Shown: in pieces, positions 56,065 through 64,000 of the stretch
How positions within the stretch are numbered: position 1 is the first letter of the stretch
How the letters are laid out: each line of letters starts with the position of its first letter
The notes under the pieces: generated by a model
Databases searched by the model: none
Told to the model about the DNA's origin: nothing
What the model saw: the letters and a program-made list of their open reading frames with translations, nothing else
Source: Nocardia pseudobrasiliensis NBRC 108224
GTDB lineage: Bacteria; Actinomycetota; Actinomycetes; Mycobacteriales; Mycobacteriaceae
NCBI RefSeq assembly: GCF_001613105.1
Contig: NZ_BDBS01000016.1
Span: 30,060 to 94,059 of the forward strand
Length of the DNA: 64,000 bases
Direction of reading: 5' to 3'
Program-made: the position numbers and the translations under genes

Positions 56065-59000
56065 TCATGCCAGCAGATTCACCAGGAAGTCTCGTGGTAT
56101 CTGCGGACCGTCGGGTTGGCCTGCGCCGAACGGTAACTCGTCGCGTAGGGTGCGCAGGATTGCCAGGACGCCTGGGCCGGCGTCCAATAGGGGTCTGGTC
56201 CAGCCTAATTCGGCGCAGTGGATCACCACCGGGGTCAGGGTGCCGATGGATTCGCCGGTCCAGCCTGCGGCGGAGAGGCATTCGGCCAGGAGGAGGGCGG
56301 TGTCGAGTTCGGCTCGGGGGCGGTGTTGTTCGACCATGCGGCCGTGTAGGGCGCGGGAGCGTTTGACGGCGGAGTCGTCGGCGCCGAGGGGGGCCAGGTC
56401 GTCGCCTATGTAGGTGTCCAGGCCGCGGTGGCGGGACAGGAGGGCTCGGATGGTGGCGAGTTCCTCGGCTTCGGCGGCCAGGGCTACAGCGCCGGTGGCG
56501 TGGCGCATGGAGCGCTGGGCCGGTTCGTTCATGGTGGGGAAGATGTCGCCGGGTAGGCCCAGGCGCAGGCGTTCGGCGCGGATGTGGGCGCCGAGGCGGG
56601 ACAGCTTGCGGTCGGCGGCTATTCGCGCGCCCTCGTCCAAGCGGGCGGCGGCGGTCTCCAGATCGCCGCGTACCGCCTTGACTCGCGCGCCGATCACGAA
56701 GGTGGTGACCATGAAGTCGACCGGGCCGACCCGGGCAACCAGCTGATGGCTCTGATCGAGCAGCCGCTCGGCGGCGTCCAGATCGCCGCGGCGATAGGTC
56801 ACCTCGCCCAGCAGCGCCGCCGCCACCCGCACCGCGTGCGAGCGCGGGCCGGAACGCTCCCGGGCGGTCTGCCACGCCCGCTCGAAACATTCGGTGGCCG
56901 TGTCGATATCGAGCTGTTCGTAGGCCGCCGCGCCCTTGCCGAGTAAGCCGAACACCACGCCCAGCGGATCCTTGGAACGCGCGTGATACTTCGCCGCCCA
57001 CTCCTGCATCCCGCGCGCACCGTCGAAGTCGAAATCACACAACCGCACGAACGAGGTCAGATTCGCCGCCGCCGAGACCGTCCAGGCGGGCAACTCGTCG
57101 GCCCGCTGCAGACAGTCCGAAACCCGTTCCAGCACACCGTCGGTGCGATCGCGCGCCACCTGATCGGCCGCGGCCAGCACCGCGGCCTGACAGCGCTGCA
57201 CCATGGCGTCGGCATCGGTCGGCTCGCTGCGCGCCAGCATGTTCGACAACCGACCCAGTGCGGTGCGCGCCGCGCCCGACTGCTGCAGGTTGATATTGGC
57301 GCGCGCCAAGGCCATCAGCAGCTTCGAACGCGAAGCCACCTGCTGCACAGGCAGTTTCGATACCGTGCCGAGCAGCGTGGCCAGCTTGGAGGTGTCGATG
57401 AGGTCCATGCCCCCGCTCTCGACCAGATCCAGCGCCAGCTTCAGGTCGGTGGCCTGCAGCGCGTGATCGACCGATTTGCGCAGTAGCTGATGTTCGGCGT
57501 ACCAGCGAGAAGCCTTGCGGTGCTGGCTTTTCAGCCTGCCAGGGTGGACGCGTTCGAGTCGCGCCCGCAGTTGTTCGGCGAACATCGGCTGGATCCGGAA
57601 CCACTCCGGATCGTAGGACACCCGGCTGATGAACAGTTCCCGCTGCTCGGCCTGTTCGAGCAGTTGTTCGGCCTCGGCCTCACCGCTCAGGGCCGCGGCG
57701 AGCGGCCCGCTCACCTTCTCCGTCACCGAGATCGCCATCAGGAATTCCAGCAGCCGCGGTTCGAGGGTGTCGAGTACGTTCTCCGACAGATACTCTCGGA
57801 TCACCTGATTACCACCGGACAGCTGCGCGATCAGCCGATCGGGCTGCACGGTGTCGTTCCCGCCCGCCCGCAGCGACAGGCTCACCAGCTGAATGGCCGC
57901 GGGCCAGCCGTCGGTGGCGCTGTGGATCTGCTCGATCTGCTGCTCGGTGAGCGCGAATCCGTTGTGCTCCACCAGAATTTCCCGGGTCTCCGCCGCAGTG
58001 AGCCGCAGGGCGTTGCAGTCGATCTCGACCAGTTCGTCGCGCACTCGCAACCGGCTCAGCGGCAGCCCGGACTGCTCGCGGGTGGTGATGACGAAACGCA
58101 GATGGTGACATCCGTTGTCCAGCAACGCATCCATGACCCGATGCGCCCCGGCGTCGGTGACCCGATGCCAGTCCTCGACCACCACCACGATCGCTCGCGC
58201 ACTCGCGTGGATCTCATCGATCAGCGCGGAGATCGCATAGGAGACCGCCTCGGGCGGCCGCTCCTCGAGCACCTGTTCGAGCCCGGCGCCGATATCCGGG
58301 CAAACCCGCCGGATGGCCTGCACCAGATGGGCCAGAAACCAGACCTCGTTGTCGTCGTCGTGATCGATGCCGATCCAGGCCACCGCGATCGCGCGATCGG
58401 TCAGCTCGTTGCGCCACTGCGCGGCCACGGTACTTTTCCCGAATCCGGCCGGACCGTGGATCACCGCGAGCCGCCTGCGTCCGCCCGCGCGCAGCACCTC
58501 GAGCAGCCGCGGCCGCAGCACCGGCTCGCGGGCCGGGGTGGGCGGGCGGAATTTCGTGGTCGGTGTGGGCGGCAGGGTCGACGGCGACGGCACGACCTCG
58601 GTCGGTGGGCGCAGCGACAGGGTCGAGCGCGGACCGCTCATCATCGAGGACCGGGTGCGCAGCGACGAATTGCTCAGGGGCGCGGCGATACCGGTGCCGT
58701 TGCCGGTGTCCTCCGCCTCGATCCCGGCGTCCAGCAGCGCCATCTCGTCGGGCATCTGGCCGTGCGCCTGCTGGACCAAGCGCAGCAGCTCGCCCAGTTC
58801 GTAGGCCGAGCCCGGGCGGTCGTCGGGTTCGGGGGACATCGCCCGTTCGATGACCTCGGCGACATCGGCGGGGAAGTCCAGCTCGCGCAGGTCCGGAATC
58901 GGCTGGGTGGTGATGCGCAGGAATTGCGCCACGATCTTCTCCCCCGAGCGCCGTTCGAAGGCGGCATGCCCGGTGAGCAGTGCGAACAGCGTGGCGCCGA

Positions 59001-59658
59001 GACCGTAGACATCGGAGCGTTCGGTCGGATCGTCGCCCTTGAGCACCTCGGGCGCGGTGAAGGCGGGTGAACCGGTGATCATGCTGGTGGAGGTGCGAAA
59101 TCCACCCGGGATGCGGGCGATGCCGAAGTCGGTCAGCTGCGGTTCGCCGTAGCGGCTGAGCAGGACATTGGCCGGTTTCACATCGCGATGCAGTACATGC
59201 GCGCGGTGGGCGCTCTCGATCGCGCCGGCCAGCTTCACGCCGACCCGCACGGTATCCGACCAGGTCAGCGGGCCGTGTTCGCGAATGAGCCGTTCCAGCG
59301 AGCCGTGCGCGGCATAGGGCATGACGATGAACGGCAGCCCACTGGCGGTGACATCGACCTGCAGGATGTCGACGATATTGGGATGGCCGGACAACCGGCC
59401 CATGGCATGTTCCTCGCGCAGGAACCGTTCGCGGCTCTCCTCGTCGATCTCCGAGGACAGCACCTTCACCGCGACGACACGATCCAGCGCTCGCTGGGCA
59501 CAGCGATAGACGACCCCGAAGCCGCCGCGTCCGATCTCCTCCGCATCGAACAGTCCCATCGCCTCGAGCTCATCGGCGGTGCCGATGGGCAGATGACGCT
59601 GGGTATTCGATTCGGCCTCTGTCTCGGTGCTGCGGACCTTGCCCGTGTGTGGATTCAT
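56065..59658 (-). CDS. pknK: PknK-like Ser/Thr kinase with MalT-type ATPase and TPR region
   Basis: A 1197-residue regulator. Kinase domain ~38-300 (GRGGFGVVYRCAQRALDRVVAVKVL, LHRDVKPANVLLSRYG, TDFGIAR, GSPAFTAPEVLKG). A Pro/Ser linker follows. Then an MalT/LuxR-type ATPase from ~395 (AVIHGPAGFGKSTVAAQW, VVVVEDWHRV, DGWPAAIQLVSLSLR) and long TPR-like helices to the end. As in mycobacterial PknK, no C-terminal LuxR HTH is present. The family controls transcription and growth slowing in stationary phase. ATG start; gene stands alone. Confidence 0.88.
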   Translation of the reverse strand: MNPHTGKVRSTETEAESNTQRHLPIGTADELEAMGLFDAEEIGRGGFGVVYRCAQRALDRVVAVKVLSSEIDEESRERFLREEHAMGRLSGHPNIVDILQVDVTASGLPFIVMPYAAHGSLERLIREHGPLTWSDTVRVGVKLAGAIESAHRAHVLHRDVKPANVLLSRYGEPQLTDFGIARIPGGFRTSTSMITGSPAFTAPEVLKGDDPTERSDVYGLGATLFALLTGHAAFERRSGEKIVAQFLRITTQPIPDLRELDFPADVAEVIERAMSPEPDDRPGSAYELGELLRLVQQAHGQMPDEMALLDAGIEAEDTGNGTGIAAPLSNSSLRTRSSMMSGPRSTLSLRPPTEVVPSPSTLPPTPTTKFRPPTPAREPVLRPRLLEVLRAGGRRRLAVIHGPAGFGKSTVAAQWRNELTDRAIAVAWIGIDHDDDNEVWFLAHLVQAIRRVCPDIGAGLEQVLEERPPEAVSYAISALIDEIHASARAIVVVVEDWHRVTDAGAHRVMDALLDNGCHHLRFVITTREQSGLPLSRLRVRDELVEIDCNALRLTAAETREILVEHNGFALTEQQIEQIHSATDGWPAAIQLVSLSLRAGGNDTVQPDRLIAQLSGGNQVIREYLSENVLDTLEPRLLEFLMAISVTEKVSGPLAAALSGEAEAEQLLEQAEQRELFISRVSYDPEWFRIQPMFAEQLRARLERVHPGRLKSQHRKASRWYAEHQLLRKSVDHALQATDLKLALDLVESGGMDLIDTSKLATLLGTVSKLPVQQVASRSKLLMALARANINLQQSGAARTALGRLSNMLARSEPTDADAMVQRCQAAVLAAADQVARDRTDGVLERVSDCLQRADELPAWTVSAAANLTSFVRLCDFDFDGARGMQEWAAKYHARSKDPLGVVFGLLGKGAAAYEQLDIDTATECFERAWQTARERSGPRSHAVRVAAALLGEVTYRRGDLDAAERLLDQSHQLVARVGPVDFMVTTFVIGARVKAVRGDLETAAARLDEGARIAADRKLSRLGAHIRAERLRLGLPGDIFPTMNEPAQRSMRHATGAVALAAEAEELATIRALLSRHRGLDTYIGDDLAPLGADDSAVKRSRALHGRMVEQHRPRAELDTALLLAECLSAAGWTGESIGTLTPVVIHCAELGWTRPLLDAGPGVLAILRTLRDELPFGAGQPDGPQIPRDFLVNLLA

Positions 59659-59780
59659 GGCACCACCTCGAACGTTCCGCGCTTACTCCAACGTAGCGCG
59701 GTCGGAAGTCACGCGTATGGAATTCCGGTCAGGGCGCGTGTGGACCGACCGGTCCGCACGAAAGTGCTTCGCACACAATA

Positions 59781-59813
59781 CGGCCCGGACCACGAAGTTC
59801 GTGGTCCGGGCCG
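59781..59813 (-). terminator. Terminator downstream of fadB
   Basis: A near-continuous palindrome, arms CGGCCCGGACCACGAA and TTCGTGGTCCGGGCCG around a single base, 15 bases after the fadB stop. No T tract. Separates the fadA-fadB transcript from pknK. Confidence 0.75.
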
Positions 59814-59828
59814 GAGTGTCACGGACCC

Positions 59829-62000
59829 TTACTTACGCAGCGAGGCCGGAACCTCGAAACGCGGGCCGAACTTGGCCGCCAGCTCGTCGGCACGGGCCAC
59901 GAAAGCCGCCTGGCCGCCCGGGTAGCCGACGATGAACTGGTGGGTGCCGCCGGTCCAGGCCGGGAAGCCGATGCCGAAGATCGAGCCGATGTTGGCGTCG
60001 GCTGTCGTGGTCAGCACGCCCTCGTCGAAACACTTCTGCGTCTCGATGGCCTCGGCGAACAGCATGCGGTCCTTCAGATCCTGCAGGGTGACGCCCGCGG
60101 GCAGTTCCGTCGAGGTGTTGAACAGCGAGCGCAGCTCCGACCACAGGCCGGCGGCCTTGCCGTCGACGTAGTCGTAGAAGCCGGCGCCGCCCGCCTTGCC
60201 CTTGCGGTCGAACTCGCCCACCAGCTTGTCGAGGATGTCCGCGGTGGCCTGCGACGCCGCATCGATCTCGCCGCCCGCGGCCACGAGGGCCTCGGCGGTC
60301 TCCTTGTAGATCTTCTGCATGGTGGTGAAGTTCAGCTCGTCCGACAGCTTCAGCGGCGCCGCCGGGTAGCCCGCCTGCAGACCGGCCTGCTCGATGGTCT
60401 GCGGGTCCACGCCCTCGGCCAGCATCTTGATGGCCTCGTTGATGAACTTGCCGATGACGCGCGAGGTGTAGAAGCCGCGCGAGTCGTTGACCACGATCGG
60501 GGTCTTGCGGATCGCGAGGGTGTAGTCGTACACCCGGGCCAGGGCCTCGTCGGAGGTCTTCTCGCCCTTGATGATCTCCACCAGCGGCATCTTGTCGACC
60601 GGGGAGAAGAAGTGGATGCCGATGAAGTCCTCTTGGCGCTTCACACCGTTGGCCAGCAGGGTGATCGGCAGGGTCGAGGTGTTCGAGCCGAGCAGCGCGT
60701 CGGCGTCGACGACATCCTCGATCTCCGCGAAGACCTTGGCCTTGAGCTCCGGGTTCTCGAACACGGCCTCGATGACGAAGTCCACGCCCTTGAAATCGGC
60801 CGGATCGGCGGTCGGGTGGATGCGGTCCAGCAGCGCCTTGGACTTCTCCTCGGTGGTCTTACCGCGGGAGAGGGCCTTCTCCTCGAGCTTGACCGAGTAG
60901 TCCTTGCCCTTCTCGGCGTTCTCGATGCTGACGTCCTTGAGCACGACCTCGATGCCCGCCTTGGCGGTCACGTAGGCGATACCCGCGCCCATCATGCCCG
61001 CGCCCAGCACGCCGACCTTCTTGATCTCGCGCTTGGGCACGTCCTTCGGACGCGAACCGCCGTTGTTGATCGACTGCAGGTCGAAGAAGAACGCCTGGAT
61101 CATGTTCTTCGCGACCGGGCCGGTCAGCAGGTTCACGAAGTAGCGCGACTCGATCAGCGAGGCGTTGTCGAAATCGACCTGCGCGCCCTCGATCGCGGCG
61201 GCCATGATGTTCTTCGGAGCCGGCATATTGGCGCCCTTGAGCTGCTTGCGCAGGTTCGCGGGGAAGGCCGGGAGGTTGGCGGCCAGGGCCGGGGTGGAGG
61301 GGGTGCCGCCCGGAATCTTGTAGCCCTTGACGTCCCAGGGCTGCACGCCCTTGTCCGGGTTGGCCTTGATCCACGCCTTGGCGGCCGGGACCAGCTCCTC
61401 GATCGAGCCGACGACCTCGTTGACCAGGCCGATCTGCTGGGCCTTGGTGGCGTTGAACTCGTTGCCCTGCAGCAGGATCTGCATGAGGGCGTTCTGGATG
61501 CCGAACATGCGCACGGTGCGGGTCACGCCGCCGCCGGCGGGCAGCAGGCCCAGCTTGACCTCGGGCAGGCCGATCTTGAGGCCCTTGACGTCGGCCGCGA
61601 TGCGGTAGTGGGTCGCGAGGGTGATCTCGAGACCGCCGCCGAGCGCGGCGCCGTTGATGGCCGAGACGACCGGCTTGCCGAGCTGCTCGAGGCGACGCAG
61701 CGCGCCCTTGATCTCGTTGAGCTCGTCCATCAGGATCTGGGCGTCGGCCGGGCCGATCTTCATCATGTTCTTCAGGTCACCGCCGGCGAAGAAGGTCTTC
61801 TTCGCGGAGGTGATGACGACGCCGGTGATGTCGTCCTTCTCGGCCTCCAGTCGATCGACGGTGGCCGTCATCGACTTCTTGTAGAGGTCGTTCATGGTGT
61901 TGGCGCCCTGGTTCGGGTCGTCCATCGTCAGTACGACGATGCCGTCGGCGTCCTTGTCCCACGCAATCATGTTGTCGCTGGTAGTCACGTTGTCGGTCAT
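59829..62000 (-). CDS. fadB: Trifunctional fatty acid oxidation alpha subunit (enoyl-CoA hydratase/3-hydroxyacyl-CoA dehydrogenase)
   Basis: Hydrates enoyl-CoA and oxidises the 3-hydroxyacyl-CoA in beta-oxidation. 723 residues: N-terminal crotonase domain (VVITSAKKTFFAGGDLKNMM; SAINGAALGGGLEITLATHYRIA; ATRAQQIGLVNEV-like), then the NAD-binding dehydrogenase (VGVLGAGMMGAGIAYVTAKAGIEVVLKD, IGIHFFSPVDKMPLVEII) and the paired C-terminal domains. ATG (MTDNVTT) with GGGAG upstream; the longer frame has no ribosome site. 34 bases after fadA, forming its operon partner. Confidence 0.94.
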   Translation of the reverse strand: MTDNVTTSDNMIAWDKDADGIVVLTMDDPNQGANTMNDLYKKSMTATVDRLEAEKDDITGVVITSAKKTFFAGGDLKNMMKIGPADAQILMDELNEIKGALRRLEQLGKPVVSAINGAALGGGLEITLATHYRIAADVKGLKIGLPEVKLGLLPAGGGVTRTVRMFGIQNALMQILLQGNEFNATKAQQIGLVNEVVGSIEELVPAAKAWIKANPDKGVQPWDVKGYKIPGGTPSTPALAANLPAFPANLRKQLKGANMPAPKNIMAAAIEGAQVDFDNASLIESRYFVNLLTGPVAKNMIQAFFFDLQSINNGGSRPKDVPKREIKKVGVLGAGMMGAGIAYVTAKAGIEVVLKDVSIENAEKGKDYSVKLEEKALSRGKTTEEKSKALLDRIHPTADPADFKGVDFVIEAVFENPELKAKVFAEIEDVVDADALLGSNTSTLPITLLANGVKRQEDFIGIHFFSPVDKMPLVEIIKGEKTSDEALARVYDYTLAIRKTPIVVNDSRGFYTSRVIGKFINEAIKMLAEGVDPQTIEQAGLQAGYPAAPLKLSDELNFTTMQKIYKETAEALVAAGGEIDAASQATADILDKLVGEFDRKGKAGGAGFYDYVDGKAAGLWSELRSLFNTSTELPAGVTLQDLKDRMLFAEAIETQKCFDEGVLTTTADANIGSIFGIGFPAWTGGTHQFIVGYPGGQAAFVARADELAAKFGPRFEVPASLRK

Positions 62001-62034
62001 AACTTCGTTGTCTCCCTGGAAGTTTCCGGCCGCG

Positions 62035-63246
<1,212 letters not shown>

Positions 63247-63567
63247 ATCGGAGTTTTCCTTCCTTGGGGTGCGCCGACACCGTTGTGGGCGGTACCGCCG
63301 CAGATAACCTCGCCGACCGGCCCGTGCGAGACCGACCGTGTGTGTTCAGTTAGCGGCCCGTCGCTCGCACCGCATAACGCTGTACAAACATCGGCAGGCA
63401 TCGGCCTTCGAGTGCCCTGGAGACAGCCCGGGGACCCGGGCATCACCATAGAACCTCGTCGCTCCGACACCGACGGCATCCCGGCCCGAAGTGCGCCGGG
63501 ATCCTTGCGGACAGTGTACCGCCGGATGCGAACTCCGGTTAACTTAACGCTGTCGGGGAGGTGGCTG
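63247..63567. other. Promoter region of fadA, no gene
   Basis: 321 bases between the fadA start and the dnaX end on the same strand. The fadA promoter should be here. A GTTAAC followed by TTAAC at 63538-63548 is the only AT-rich motif. I see no RNA gene or strong hairpin. Confidence 0.4.
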
Positions 63568-64000
63568 TCAACCGTCCAGACGTGTGGCGCCCAGCTCAGT
63601 TCGGAGCAGCTCCAAGGCCACCTCATCGGGGTCTTGGCGGTCGCCCGGCGGGACCGGGCGCGCGGACTCCGCGAGCATCTCCCGCTCCTCCTCCGGCGTA
63701 GACGCAGGTGGGACACCCCCATAACCTACCGGTGAGTAGCCGTCCGGTCCAGGATCGTCCGGAAGATCCGGTCCGTCCGGTAGCGGGATATCGTCGTCCG
63801 GCGGCGCGGTCCGCGCCTCCGAATCCGCGTCCGACAAGCCCGATCCCGTGCCACGAGCGGCTCCCTCTCCCGGCGCGGCCGCCCGCGCCTGGCTAGGGCG
63901 CGTGAAGCGGGGCGCCTCCTTGGCGCCCTCGGCCCTGCCGTTCGCGGGATTCGTCGCCGGCCGATCGGGCGCGGCGGCGGCCGGAGCCGGTCGAGGCGGC
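63568..64000 (-). CDS. dnaX: DNA polymerase III subunit gamma/tau, C-terminal end
   Basis: The last ~143 codons of a gene entering from the right edge. It is a Pro/Ala/Asp-rich tail (AAPDRPATNPANGRAEGAKEAPRF ... PDDDIPLPDGPDLPDDPGPDGYSPVGYGG) ending in PDEVALELLRTELGATRLDG. That ending matches, from memory, the C-terminus of actinobacterial DnaX, and dnaX is the expected neighbour in this synteny block. No catalytic part is in the window, so the call relies on the tail and location. Confidence 0.6.
   Translation of the reverse strand, partial: PPRPAPAAAAPDRPATNPANGRAEGAKEAPRFTRPSQARAAAPGEGAARGTGSGLSDADSEARTAPPDDDIPLPDGPDLPDDPGPDGYSPVGYGGVPPASTPEEEREMLAESARPVPPGDRQDPDEVALELLRTELGATRLDG

Overview
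The window is high-GC (about two-thirds G+C) actinobacterial chromosome and most likely comes from Nocardia or a close mycolic-acid-producing relative. This rests on gene content and order: asd-lysC, leuA, murT-gatD, recR-ybaB, an SRPBCC gene, an FAD-oxidase/methyltransferase pair and dnaX occur in an order resembling the M. tuberculosis Rv3708-Rv3721 region. A secreted cholesterol oxidase, a PknK-like kinase and an EspI-like ATPase also fit. The genus was inferred from memory of these families, not from a database search.

Layout. 1-13.4 kb: asd/lysC, a MarR-controlled divergent pair, small housekeeping genes, LtrA, a pore-less voltage-sensor-like membrane protein, cholesterol oxidase, gatD/murT (peptidoglycan amidation), two flavoproteins and a drug/metabolite exporter. 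13.5-19.1 kb: LysR regulator, strong bidirectional terminator, EspI/MinD-like ATPase, a degenerate 27-bp repeat array, and leuA preceded by a short leader peptide with three consecutive Leu codons and a strong hairpin (probable attenuator). 19.1-33.7 kb: TauE exporter, cysteine desulfhydrase-like gene with its YheO-type regulator, several regulator/target pairs each with a clear inverted repeat between them (HxlR, TetR, MerR), recR/ybaB, and the translationally coupled flavoprotein/methyltransferase pair of the branched-fatty-acid type.

33.8-45.8 kb: an 11.9-kb genomic island inserted in the initiator tRNA gene, bounded by 46-bp direct repeats. It carries one tightly coupled minus-strand operon. 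The order is an HTH/degenerate-methyltransferase/specificity-domain fusion, hsdM, hsdS, hsdR, a Ser/Thr kinase with a helical-repeat tail, and a decayed ORF. No intact integrase is present; only a recombinase remnant lies near the right end. The first and fifth genes make this more than a plain type I restriction system, and it is one of the two best candidates for an undescribed system.

45.9-50.9 kb: a methionine-aminopeptidase-like protein lacking a key His, a frameshifted LysR gene, a dehydrogenase with its catalytic middle missing, a glycosyltransferase, and an epoxide hydrolase behind a 19-bp perfect inverted-repeat operator. 50.9-56.0 kb: a visibly lower-GC four-gene overlapping operon (STAND ATPase-TPR, Fe(II)/2-oxoglutarate oxygenase, YbaK-type deacylase, membrane-anchored coiled-coil protein) with a divergent threonine-dehydratase-like gene. 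This is the second candidate system. 56.1-64 kb: pknK, fadB/fadA and the 3' end of dnaX.
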